A stretch of DNA of 64,000 nucleotides from contig NW_026463334.1 of assembly GCF_021730395.1 (NCBI RefSeq), positions 1 through 64,000 of the forward strand, read 5' to 3'. A program made the translations under genes and the position numbers. Positions within the stretch are counted from its first letter, which is position 1; the number at the start of each line of letters is the position of its first letter. Shown here piece by piece: positions 34,209-44,908 of the stretch. The DNA is from Mercenaria mercenaria. Lineage: Eukaryota; Mollusca; Bivalvia; Venerida; Veneridae. The notes below the pieces were generated by a model. The model did not search any database, had not been told where the DNA came from, and was given only the letters and a program-made list of their open reading frames with translations.

Positions 34209-35380
34209 ATGACTAGAAATAAGTCGAAAAACGGGGAAAAAAGTGTAAACAGTGATCTAAAAACAACAGAACATGACAACAAAGGAGCCAAAACAAACAT
34301 GCATATAAACACCGCGAACAAAGGACAAGTTTTAAACCAGAATGGAGTTAATGGTGCCTATAACAATGGAATAAATAGTGGGATAAATATGTCGAACAGT
34401 ACAGATACAGATAATTATCAGAACATGCAAAACATGCAGAACATGCAGTATACAGATCCAAACTTTTACTTACCGCCGATGATGAACCAAAATGCAGCAC
34501 AACAGGTACTTTTTCAAATGCCAAATGCACAAACATATAATAGATTTGGTCAAACGGGATCACAGATAAATATTGCACAACCCAGTATTGCACAACCCAA
34601 TATTGCACCGCCCGGATCCGCCCAGCCCAGTATCCAGCCCCAGACCAGTATTGCACAACCCACGAACGAGCAACAAACTGGTTTATTGATACAAATGATC
34701 AGTAAACTCGACACACGTCTGCAGTCTATAGAGAAAAATGTATCTTCCCTCGACCAAATCAAAAACGATCTATCACTAGTTAGAACAGAAGTTGCCCAAA
34801 TAAAAGACGAGAATTCGACACTGAACAGGAGAGTCAATGACTGTGAAACGTTTTGCCAATCAGTCAGCGATTTTAGTGATGAGTTTCGTAATCACAAGAA
34901 TAAGTGTTCCAAGTCGCTTTGTGATATCCAATATGAAAATAGAAATCTAAGAACAAAAATATCCGATCTAGAATCACAAAACTTTGAAATGCAAGACAAA
35001 CTTCTCGATTTACAATGTAGATCCATGCGTTCAAACTTACTGTTTACGGGTATTAGTGAACATACCAATACACAAATAACTGAAGATTGCGAGTCTACCC
35101 TGCGGACATTCCTTGAAAATCACGTGCAAAACGACCCGTCAGTTAACACGGAGGGCAAAATAACGGTTAGCGAGATTAAATTAGGTCGCGTTCACAGACT
35201 TGGAGGCCCGCACAGCAAAAAGCCAAGAGCAATTATTGCACAATTCCTTGAGCCAAAACAAAGAGAAATAGTGAGAAATATGGGTGTGAACTTAAATAAA
35301 CAAAAAACAGGTAAGTACATAAATGAACAATTCCCGCCCGAGGTTGAGGAGCGCCGTCGAAAACTCTACCCAGTGATGCG
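34209..35380 (+). pseudogene. LINE ORF1, 5' part (cut by an LTR element)
   Basis: ATG 34209 opens a frame with an Asn/Gln-rich low-complexity start (about residues 1-150, including IAQPSIAQPNIAPP-like repeats). A coiled coil follows at ~160-270 (TRLQSIEKNVSSLDQIKNDL and onwards). Next is an RRM-like fold at ~275-350 (MRSNLLFTGI, then GRVHRLGGPHSKKPRAIIAQ) and the start of the C-terminal domain (YINEQFPPEVEERRRKLYPV). This is the Transposase_22/L1 ORF1 architecture, an RNA-binding trimer that packages LINE RNA. The frame is interrupted inside the C-terminal domain by the Mag-like element at 35381-40394. The target duplication ATGCG (35376-35380) marks the site. Confidence 0.85.
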
Positions 35381-35575
35381 TGTTGTGTTTGTACCTAGGT
35401 GGGTTCTCATATTTAAATAAATAAGGCAAAATAAACTAATAAACATTTATTCATTCTTCATTCATACATATAGACGTGTGTGCATTTCCAACGCTATCAG
35501 AGAACTCCCCTCACAGAGAGCCTGCGGTTTAACCAAGCATGCTACATGTAATATGATACACTAGCGTATACAACA
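35381..35575 (-). repeat. 3' LTR of the inserted Mag-like element
   Basis: 195 bp, identical by eye to 40200-40394. Confidence 0.92.
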
Positions 35576-36132
35576 TCACTTTCCTTCTTTTTTTTTTTAA
35601 ATTATGCATTCATTAAATATTTACTGATTCTAAATTAAAATAGGAAATTGAAAATAATGCAGTTTAATATAAAAGTACAAACTGAATTCAAAATTCCATC
35701 ACGAAATCTATTTATTTCTAAAACAATAAACTCCTAAAGCTATTAATATAATTTCCAAAAAATGTTTTTCCACTGTCACAATTCATTCACGCAGTTCAAT
35801 CAAAACATTAAACTAAGTTCAAGATAGTTCATGGCATGTCGACACATGGTTGTAAAATTAATCCATTTGTAAACAATATAGCAATTTAGGGTGGTAATGA
35901 ATTAATGTTCTTGTCATATCAAATTGCATATTTGTCATGTTATCAGAAATTTAAACTTTGTGGCGGTTACCACAACATTTTAGGTGCAAACAATGTTTAA
36001 TTCCATGTTTCACAAATGTCAACTGTACTCATTTTCACAGACGTAATCTTTGTATTTTTCTGGTTTTTTCGACATGCGCCTTTTCTTTTCATGGGACGTA
36101 TTTTCCGAAAACGGCGTTTCGTACTTTTTTAA

Positions 36133-39100
36133 ATGAGTGACATCCCTATTATACTGCACCCCATCTCTCTCTATGGTAACCGAATTCCCGTGTTTCTGCG
36201 TAACAGTATAAGGTTTAGACGAAAAACGCGTGTCTGTTTTATCTTTCTTTTGTTTCTTAACAAGACTAAATCACCTACAGAAATGGAATTTTCTACCGCA
36301 TTCCTTTTTGATCCGTATACTGTTTTGATTTTTCTTTTTTCTCGCAGTCTCTATCTCTTACAGATTGATCGGAAAGATCGAATTTTCCGTATTCCTGTAA
36401 GCATGGGACTTTGGTCCTAATTTTACGACCGTACAGTAATTCTGCTGGACTTACACCTGTGGTAGCATGCGGGCTACTGCGATACATCAATAAATATGTC
36501 TGAAGCTCATGTTTCCAATTACGTTTTTCAGCAATTGCTATGCGAATACGCTTCATTATGCTTGACATCTGTCTTTCTACTTGCCCATTTTGATTTGGCG
36601 CTAAGGGCGTAGAATGTGTGAGTTTAATGCCATGTTCTTTTAGAAATGACTTGAAATAGTCACTTGTAAAATAACTTGCATTATCAGTCCTTAAAAGGAA
36701 GCATGTTCCGTGTCTCGCAAACATTTTCATAAGAACTGTAGCAATATTTTCCGATGTGGTGGATTTTACGATTTCTATTTCCATAAATCGGCTGTAAAAA
36801 TCTATTACCACGACTAAATGTTCACCTGTCGGAAGTGGTCCTAATAAGTCACATGCTAAATATTCCCACGGTCCACTAGGTAGTTCCGTCGGTTTTAGCG
36901 GCTCCGGAGGCGCCGGAGGGCCTTCTAATTGACACCCATGACAAGATTTACAATATTTCTCTATATCTTGATCTATCTGTGGCCACCATACGCGTGTACG
37001 AAGTGACTGTTTCATTGACACTATACCAGGATGACCACTATGTGCCGCTTCGAGTATTTTCGTTCTTAATTCTTTTGGTACCACTATTCGCGTACCTCGA
37101 AGCACTAAGAATCCGATAGCCGACAATTCGTTTTTAACAATCAAATATTCTTTAAATGGAATTTTGTACCATAAACCGTACATCAAACAATCACGAATTG
37201 AAGACATTTCAGGGTCGTATCTAGACGCTTTTTCTATTTCTCGCGTTGTTACCGCTTCAGGCGTTGCGGCACGTGCTATATTCAGAATATAGTTATCATC
37301 ATCTATAAAATATGACATCCGTTTTTCTTTATCATCAGCCAATAATCTACTCAGACAATCTGAAATGTTCTCGCGGCTTGGGACATGGCGCACTGTATAT
37401 CTATATCCCGGCAATCGCAAGACCCATCTTTCGATTCGCGCACTTGGTTTTGATTTTGGCGCGAAAATGTACTGAACAGCTTTACAATCAGTAACAAGTT
37501 CAAAGTCAATGCCGTGTAAATATGTGTGAAATCTTTCGACTCCAAAAATAACGCCAGCACATTCTTTCTCGGTCACGGAATACCGCCTTTCAACATCAGT
37601 TAAACTGCGGCTAGCATAACAAATAACACGGTAATCATTGCCTTGACGTTGAGTGAGAACAGCTGAAAGCCCATAGGGACTTGCGTCGGTTACGACTTGT
37701 GTTTTGGCATTTATGTCGAAATAACCTAATATTTCCGCGCTTGCCAATTTCTGTTTCAATGTATCAAAGCTACTTTGCTCTTCGCGGCCCCATTTAAACC
37801 TGACATTTTTTCGTGTGAGTTTTCTCATCGGTTCTGAAATTGAAGCCAGATTTTGAATATACCTAGCATTGAAATTGACTAATCCTAAGAATGACCTAAC
37901 TTCCGCGGCATTTCGTGGTGCTCTTGCGCTGAGCACATCGCGCACTTTACTTTCGGTTGGACCAACCCCGTGTTCGGACAATACGTTTCCCATGAATGTC
38001 ACTTTTGACATTTCAAATTGACACTTTGATGGGTTTAATGTGAACCCTTTTTCATGTAACACTCTGAGCACATTTTCTAAACACTTCTGGTGTTCATCTT
38101 TTGTAGGCGCGTGCACTATTATATCATCCATAATGTTACGTGTACCAGGGCAATTTTGTAGAACTTGTTCAAGCACTTTCTGAAACATTTCACTAGCACA
38201 GCTGACTCCCTGGAGTAATCTTTTGTAACGGAACATTCCAACATGAGTTATGAACGTAGTTATTTCCCTTGAATCAGGATGAAGCTCGAGTTGATGATAG
38301 GCATTTGAAATGTCTAGCTTACTATACACTGTTGATCCGTTCAAATCGTACAGCACCTCGTCCACGGTAGGAATCGGGTGTCGTACCCGCTTCACAGCCG
38401 TGTTGCTTCGCCTCATATCGATAACAAGCCTAATATCGTCGTCTCCTTTAGGCACTACAACAACTGGGCTTACCCAGCGGCTAGGACTGTTTACTCTTTC
38501 GATTATATCATTGTTTTCTAGTTCTAATAGCTTTTTTTCTAGCTTTTCTCTGAGACTGAAAGGTATACGCCTTACCGATTGAACAACTGGCTCGATTTTT
38601 TCATCAATGGGAATTTGCAATTGAAAATCTTTCATTTTCCCTATTCCTTTGAACAATTCTGGGTTTTCGCTCATGATGTCCTCTTTGACCAAATTCACTT
38701 CTGGTCCGATCCTTAGCACATTGAGACTAATTGACGTGTCTTTACTAAGCAATGCTTGCCCCTTACCGTCCAAAACTGAGAATTCTACGTCATCAATAGT
38801 CATTGAATTGAATTCAATTTTCGCACGAAATATACCAAGCAATTTGAGTGGTTGTTTGCTTCCATAAGCGAACACTTTCTTGTCTGTGGATTTTTTGTGT
38901 TAAGCATTGAAATTGTTTCTGTGATTTTAGAAAATTCCATGTACTTTTGTCAACAATGTTACAACTAGCTCCTGAATCTATAACCATATTCAGCGGAATA
39001 TTACCGACGTTGACTGTTATTTTATTTGACACGTTCCCAGTTGATTTGATATTAAACAGATATTCGTTTTCACTGTCTGAGAATGTTTCATTTTCAAGTG

Positions 39101-39926
39101 ATCGAACTTTTTGTTTTGGTTGTATCTTTTTCCTTTTAGATTTACACTTTACTGCAAAATGTCCAATAAAGCCACATTTTGTACATGCTGCACGTGCTGC
39201 TGGGCAATTTGGGTCCTTAGCCATGTGACCCCTGCGGCCACAGCTGTAACATTCTACATGTGTTGGCGGTGCCTGTTGACGAAATCTGCCTCTACCTCTG
39301 TTCGCACGTTGTTGTCTTTGACGCATAGTCGATTGTTTCAGTTGAAACGTGGTGTCATCTTTTTGTTGCTGTTGTGTACTTTGATTTTCCATTTTTGTGG
39401 CACTGTCTTGTGCACGTTCGAACGTTGATGACAGTTCCAAAACTTTTTCTAATGTTAAATCTTTATTACTGAGAAACTTTCTGCGTAACGTTGTAGATGT
39501 GCACTTTTCAATAATCTGGTCTCGTATTCTGTCATTTGTGTCATTAAAGTCACATGAAATACTTAGTTGTTTAAGTCGCGTAGCAAAGTCCTGGATAGTT
39601 TCATTCTGTTTCTGTCTTTCTGAATTGAATTTGTGTCGTTCATATGATACATTGAGTTTCGGCTTGAAATAATTATTCAATGCATCAACTGCGGCGTCAA
39701 AATTATTGTCATTTCCAGTATTGTCCAGTGTTTCGAAAATCCCTTGCACTTCCGGTCCTACCAGATGCAGCAGTAGTGCTCGTTTTTGTGATTTGTCCGT
39801 GACGCCCGAACCGACAACGAAGTATTGAAACGATTTCAGCCATCGCTCCCATTTGCTTGGCAAGCTACTAGGGTCTCCTGTCATATTAAAGTGTTCCACA
39901 CTAGGTACAGATAATGCTTTTGCCAT
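36133..39926 (-). pseudogene. gag-pol: gag-pol region of the inserted Mag-like element
   Basis: Read on the minus strand from ATG at 39926. The Gag capsid is followed by an Arg-rich stretch and zinc knuckles CYSCGRRGHMAKDPNC and CTKCGFIGHFAVKC. The protease has VIDSGASCNIV. The reverse transcriptase has NIMDDIIVHAPTKDEH. The RNase H part has VVTDASPYGLSAVLTQ. The integrase has HPGIVSMKQSLR ... CKSCHGC (HHCC finger) and core residues in ACDLLGPL, RTDNASYFTS and NQNGQVERQM. Pol ends at a short C-terminal tail. The region has one or two breaks and otherwise looks whole. Whether gag and pol are joined by a programmed frame change, as in some relatives, cannot be decided here. Confidence 0.88.
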
Positions 39927-39949
39927 TTTCTTTATTGTTATTTTTTTTT

Positions 39950-40165
39950 AACCCTTTCACGAATTTAATCCAAATTGTTTTACAATTGTTGCCTTTTTAC
40001 TGAAACGGAATTTAATCCACAATGTTTTGTCAACTTGTTTGATTCACGGAATTTAATCCAATATTTTTTTTTATGTTCGGAATTTAATCCAACTGTTTCA
40101 GTTTAATGAATTTGTCAAACAAAATCAAATCCATCATTTTCTTTCCGGAATTTAATCCAAAAATT
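39950..40165 (-). repeat. Leader repeats of the inserted Mag-like element
   Basis: Five copies of GAATTTAATCCA (minus strand TGGATTAAATTC) lie between the primer site and gag, at about 39960, 40010, 40040, 40080 and 40148. The core GGATTAAATTCC is nearly self-complementary. The copies are separated by T-rich spacers of 25-70 bases. Confidence 0.8.
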
Positions 40166-40179
40166 TAAAACTCATTGAT

Positions 40180-40197
40180 ATCCCATCCTCGTCGCCA
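40180..40197 (-). other. Primer-binding site, tRNA-Ser type
   Basis: On the minus strand, TGGCGACGAGGATGGGAT begins two bases after the 5' LTR. It is fully complementary to the 3' end of animal tRNA-Ser(GCU), ...ATCCCATCCTCGTCGCCA (recalled). A serine tRNA primer is known for mag itself. Confidence 0.85.
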
Positions 40198-40199
40198 TT

Positions 40200-40394
40200 T
40201 GTTGTGTTTGTACCTAGGTGGGTTCTCATATTTAAATAAATAAGGCAAAATAAACTAATAAACATTTATTCATTCTTCATTCATACATATAGACGTGTGT
40301 GCATTTCCAACGCTATCAGAGAACTCCCCTCACAGAGAGCCTGCGGTTTAACCAAGCATGCTACATGTAATATGATACACTAGCGTATACAACA
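40200..40394 (-). repeat. 5' LTR of the inserted Mag-like element
   Basis: 195 bp, identical by eye to 35381-35575; followed by the target duplication ATGCG. Confidence 0.92.
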
Positions 40395-41006
40395 ATGCGC
40401 AAACTCAAAAAAGAAAAAAATCATAATAACGAGGAAAAAAACAGATGTATCCTGGTTCGTGACAAACTTTATGTGAATGGTAGGATGTATGACCCTGACA
40501 CAAATACCCTGAAAAATCCTAAACGACCATTCAATAACGCAGAAGTAAACGAAAACGCATATGCAATAGGATATCCATACGAGAATCGTGACACACGGAA
40601 CAATTCAAATCGTGCAAACGCATATGACCCCCCGCATAACACGAGAAGACAGTCCCCAAATCTAGCAGAAATGCCTCCCCATGGACGTGAGCAACAGAGA
40701 CAGCCCATTGATTTCAGGACCCCCAATAGATTTAGCGCGTTTAATAGAGAACGCTCTGAATCTGCACAAAGAAACAAGCAAAAAGCTCGATCTCCACTAG
40801 AGGAAACTTACGTCAAAAGACTTCATGTCGAAAAAGAGCACGAAAGTGATAATTGCTTAATTATGGGTGCCTCAAATCCACCATCTGATCAAACTGCACT
40901 GAAATTGTTGTCACCCCAGACGGGGCCTCAATCGAGCATACTAAGTCAACCTGAAAATTGTATGGATGAAAGCATAAATGCAAATTCAAATGCACCTGGT
41001 CACTAG
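40395..41006 (+). pseudogene. LINE ORF1, 3' part
   Basis: The frame resumes at the second copy of ATGCG in the same register as the 5' part. It completes the L1-type C-terminal domain (NRCILVRDKLYVNGRMYDPD, the usual 'LvrDKLyvnG' block). A ~120-residue hydrophilic tail rich in Asn, Arg, Pro and Gln follows. The frame ends at UAG (41004-41006). The next codon of the same frame begins ORF2 without any intervening stop. Confidence 0.85.
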
Positions 41007-44000
41007 GCCAGGCAGGGAGAACGCGGTATTGAGAACAATAGGATTAGTGGAAGTAGACAGAGTAACTTTGAAGAAAATAACTTCTCACGATTAAACTCCG
41101 AAAATGTAGGCCAAACAAAATACTTTTCTGTTTTATCATTAAACGTCTGTGGTTTAGTATCCAAACAAAATACTCCAGAATTCAATTCTTTGATACAAAA
41201 ATATGATGTTATTGGGCTTCAAGAAACAAAGACTGATTCGCTCGATACTGTTATTCTGGAAAACTTTAAATTATATTTTAAACATAGAAAAAAGATTGCC
41301 AATAGAAAATCAGGTGGTATTTGTGTAGCCTATAAAAGTAACCTTGAACCACTTATTTCTTTTGTTGATACCAACTGTCCTTTTGTGCAATGGTTCGTGA
41401 TTCCTAATAAACTAACTAAAAAAGGAGATATAATGTATGGTGTGGTATACGTGCCACCCGAAAACTCTATATTCGCTGTCGATGATCCGTTTAATGAAAT
41501 ACAGGCAGAATTAGATACATTTGCAAACAGGTACGAACATATCTGTTTATTCGGCGACTGGAATTCCAGAACAAAACGTCTCCAAGAATATGTTGAACCA
41601 GATTATGATATTTTTCACGAGAATGACATGACCGATTTATTTAATGAACTATCACATGAAGCAAATGTATTTCTTGGTACAAATGTATACCAAGAAAGAA
41701 ATAACGAAGACAAGTCTGTGAATAATTACGGCAATAAACTTATGGATTTTCTAAAATACAATAACATGTATATACTCAATGGACGGACTAATGGTGACCG
41801 CACTGGGTGTGTAACCAGCAAAAATGTTAGTACCATAGACTTATTTGTCAGTACAACTAGTATGTTTAAGTTGATCTCCAAGTTAAATGTGTTAGATTTT
41901 TGTCTCTTGTATTCCGATGCTCATAATCCTGTTGAAATTATTTTTGAGTATGGAGATGCTATAATCCGAAATATACAGGAGAGTACAAATCAAAAACCTA
42001 AGTTATGGGATGAAAACCAAAAACAAGATTTTATTTCTAATATTGATGTTGGAAGTGTAAACAAAATATATGAAGAATTATGTCAGATTGAAAATGATAA
42101 TACATGTACTCAGGAAATTGTTAACAAAATAGTAACAGATATATGTTGTGTATTTAGTAATAGTGTTGAAAATAGCTTTGTTAGAAACATTGTTAAAGAT
42201 AAGCCAAGTGGTACTAGAAGGAAAACTAATTCTATGCCAAGGTGGTTCAATGCTGATTGTAAAACAGCACGGCGTAATTTTCACCGAGCAAAATATCTGT
42301 ATAAATTACGGAAAAATGAATTACATAAGCAAAATTTGAAATCTTGCAGTAGATTATATAAAAAATCTATGAATGAAAATCATAAAAAATTCAAAAGGTC
42401 AAATGTAGAAAAACTAAAACAATTGAAAAAATCAAGCCCTAGAGAGTATTGGAAAATTTTGAATGGTGGCAAGAAAAATGTTGTTGCCGCACAGTTAAAA
42501 GATATGTACGATTTTTTCAAAAATGTTAACATTAGTAGTAATGGTGAAGATATGCCACCAGATAATGACATGCCAAATATACATACTATCAATAATGATA
42601 TGCTTAACAGAGAAATATCAATTGAAGAAATTGAATTTGCTGTGAAAGCGCTAAAAAATAATAAAGCATGTGGCTTAGATGAAGTTTTGAATGAACATAT
42701 AAAACACTCTATACCTATTTTGAAACATGTATACCATAAGCTTTTCAATATTGTTTTTAACCATGGTATTGTACCTGATTGTTGGACAGTTGGTATAATT
42801 AACCCGATATTTAAAAACAAGGGTGATGTTACTGAACCCAGCAATTATAGACCAATAACGATACTTAGTTGCTTTGGTAAATTGTTTACGTCTATATTAA
42901 ATATACGCTTACAAAAATTTGCAGAGGCAAATGAGCTTATAAATCAGTATCAAGCAGGATTTAGAAAGGGATATTCCACCGTTGATAATATGTACGTACT
43001 TAAAATGCTTATCGATTTACTGCATAATTCTAGAAAGAAGCTTTTTTGTGCATTCATAGATTTGAAAAGTGCTTTTGATACTATATATAGGCCAAAATTG
43101 TGGACAAAACTCAGTCATTATAATATAACTGGAAAGTTTTTAAATGTTGTTAAAAGTATTTATAATAATGCTAAAACATGTGTGTGTGTAAATGGTGAAA
43201 AATCGGAATTTTTTCCATGCACCATTGGTGTAAGACAGGGTGAAAATCTGTCACCTCTTTTGTTTTCATTCTATCTCAACGATCTACATGAATATTTTGA
43301 AAGCAGAAACAGTGCACAAGGAGTTACTCTAAATAATGAACTGATTGGTTTAGTTAAATTATTTGTTATTCTGTATGCAGACGACACTGTTATAGTATCA
43401 GAGTCGGCTATTGATTTACAAAATGCTATTAATTTATATGAATGTTATTGCTATAATTGGAAATTAACGGTCAATACATCCAAAACGAAAGTTATTGTAT
43501 TTTCCAAAGGAAGACCCTTACAGTATAATTTTACTTATAAGAATGAGATTTTAGAAATTGTTGAAGAATACAAATATTTGGGTATATCATTTAGTAGAAG
43601 CGGTTGTTTTTCTAAGGCAAAACAGCATATTGCAAACCAAGCTACCAAAGCTATGTATTGTCTATTAAAAAAAGCAAAAAACCTACAATTACCTATAGAT
43701 ATGCAGATAGATTTATTTGATAAACTTGTTAAACCTATTTTATTGTATGGTTGTGAATGTTGGGGTTATGGTAATAATAATGTTCTTGAAAAAATACAAC
43801 TGAAATATCTTAAACATATATTGGGTCTGAAATCAAGTACACCCAATTGCATTGTATACGGTGAAACTGGTGTTAAACCATTAAGTATTGATATAGATAC
43901 CAGGATGGTTAGCTTTTGGTCTAAACTTGTTGTACCTAATGCTTTTAAGTTGTCTTGTTCCCTATACTTTATAGTACTTAGCAATTTTAATAAATGTGCA

Positions 44001-44576
44001 AATGTTAATAGGCAGACATTTCAATGGATCAAACATATCCGTGATATATTTGTTAAATGTGGTTTACTTAATGTGTGGACTAATCAAGAATTTCCAAACC
44101 ACAAATGGTTGATTGCATGCGTCAAACAGAAGTTGTCCGATCTATTTTTGAATGAATGGTATTCCACCATCAATAATTCAAGTAAATGTAAAAATTATCG
44201 ATTGTTTAAAGAAAAATTCCAGTTTGAACCTTACTTAGTTAATACACCTCATAACTTACTTAGATATGTAATTAAATTTAGAACGCGTAATAACAGACTC
44301 CCGGTTGAAACGGGAAGCTGGAATGGAACAGAACTTCACTTACGTAAATGTACACTGTGTAATTGTATAGGAAGTATAGGTGATGAATATCACTATTTGT
44401 TAGAATGTAAAGAACTGTCTGTATTAAGAAGAAGATTACTAGAACGACAAAATTTAAGACGCCCAAATATTATGCTGTTTAAATCTATTATGAACATCAA
44501 CACAAAACATTTTGATAAATATAGACATTTTTGTATGTTTGTAAAGGAAATTATTATGAAATTTCATAACAGGTAA
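41007..44576 (+). CDS. LINE ORF2: AP endonuclease and reverse transcriptase
   Basis: 1,189 sense codons are open from the ORF1 stop. The N-terminal endonuclease has LSLNVCGLVSK, the catalytic Glu in IGLQETK, GDWNSR, the STIDLF block and the terminal SDAHNPV. The reverse transcriptase spans ~480-770, with NKACGLDEV, PISN-type NYRPITILSCFGKLF, QAGFRKGYSTVDN, FIDLKSAFDTIYR, GVRQGENLSPLLF and the catalytic LYADDTVIV (about 43.37 kb). The C-terminus has CTLCNCIGSIGDEYHYLLEC (zinc-binding C-x2-C ... H-x4-C). No ATG precedes the endonuclease motifs, and the first candidate frame start is a TTG at 41190. ORF2 looks intact. The clade was not resolved; ORF1 is L1-like, whereas the C-terminal finger is of the I/Jockey kind. 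Confidence 0.9.
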   Translation, partial: ARQGERGIENNRISGSRQSNFEENNFSRLNSENVGQTKYFSVLSLNVCGLVSKQNTPEFNSLIQKYDVIGLQETKTDSLDTVILENFKLYFKHRKKIANRKSGGICVAYKSNLEPLISFVDTNCPFVQWFVIPNKLTKKGDIMYGVVYVPPENSIFAVDDPFNEIQAELDTFANRYEHICLFGDWNSRTKRLQEYVEPDYDIFHENDMTDLFNELSHEANVFLGTNVYQERNNEDKSVNNYGNKLMDFLKYNNMYILNGRTNGDRTGCVTSKNVSTIDLFVSTTSMFKLISKLNVLDFCLLYSDAHNPVEIIFEYGDAIIRNIQESTNQKPKLWDENQKQDFISNIDVGSVNKIYEELCQIENDNTCTQEIVNKIVTDICCVFSNSVENSFVRNIVKDKPSGTRRKTNSMPRWFNADCKTARRNFHRAKYLYKLRKNELHKQNLKSCSRLYKKSMNENHKKFKRSNVEKLKQLKKSSPREYWKILNGGKKNVVAAQLKDMYDFFKNVNISSNGEDMPPDNDMPNIHTINNDMLNREISIEEIEFAVKALKNNKACGLDEVLNEHIKHSIPILKHVYHKLFNIVFNHGIVPDCWTVGIINPIFKNKGDVTEPSNYRPITILSCFGKLFTSILNIRLQKFAEANELINQYQAGFRKGYSTVDNMYVLKMLIDLLHNSRKKLFCAFIDLKSAFDTIYRPKLWTKLSHYNITGKFLNVVKSIYNNAKTCVCVNGEKSEFFPCTIGVRQGENLSPLLFSFYLNDLHEYFESRNSAQGVTLNNELIGLVKLFVILYADDTVIVSESAIDLQNAINLYECYCYNWKLTVNTSKTKVIVFSKGRPLQYNFTYKNEILEIVEEYKYLGISFSRSGCFSKAKQHIANQATKAMYCLLKKAKNLQLPIDMQIDLFDKLVKPILLYGCECWGYGNNNVLEKIQLKYLKHILGLKSSTPNCIVYGETGVKPLSIDIDTRMVSFWSKLVVPNAFKLSCSLYFIVLSNFNKCANVNRQTFQWIKHIRDIFVKCGLLNVWTNQEFPNHKWLIACVKQKLSDLFLNEWYSTINNSSKCKNYRLFKEKFQFEPYLVNTPHNLLRYVIKFRTRNNRLPVETGSWNGTELHLRKCTLCNCIGSIGDEYHYLLECKELSVLRRRLLERQNLRRPNIMLFKSIMNINTKHFDKYRHFCMFVKEIIMKFHNR

Positions 44577-44908
44577 ATTTTAGGAACTATATGTATTATG
44601 CAAAGTTTGAATTGTTTTCAATGCACTAACTGGTTTTATTAATTCGTCTCTGTTAGAAACGCCACCTGTTATCTATCGGGCCATTTTGTATTTGATATTT
44701 CTATGGAGAAGTAATATACATTGAAGTTTATAAATACATGTTGACTACTATTAAAAACGTATCTCCCTCCTTTGTACAAAACGAGACACGTACATGTTTA
44801 CATATCTTTTATATATTATAATATGTATATTTGTTATAGCTCATATTGTCATGTACTACATGAATTGAGTATTGAATAAACTTGAAACTTAAACTTGAAA
44901 GATTGCCT
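44577..44908 (+). other. LINE 3'UTR and tail
   Basis: The short 3'UTR ends in AATAAACTTGAAACTTAAAC followed by TTGAAA (about 44874-44900), a simple-repeat tail in place of poly(A). No target duplication could be paired with the unclear 5' end. Confidence 0.5.

Larger units (their letters stand above)
35381..40394 (-). mobile_element. Mag-like Ty3/gypsy LTR retrotransposon inserted in LINE ORF1
   Basis: 195-bp direct repeats (35381-35575 and 40200-40394), running TGTTGTGTTTG to ATACAACA, look identical. The 5-bp duplication ATGCG is found on both sides (35376-35380 and 40395-40399). The primer site is a perfect 18-base match to tRNA-Ser. Gag with two zinc knuckles, protease, reverse transcriptase, RNase H and integrase are all recognisable. 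The element is 5.0 kb, young, with one or two breaks at most. It belongs to the same clade as the 13.0-17.9 kb element but is a clearly different family, with different LTRs and diverged proteins. Confidence 0.92.

Noticed and set aside
41190-41192. Apparent start of LINE ORF2
   Set aside because: The codon is TTG, and the frame is open further upstream to the ORF1 stop, so it is not a supported start.
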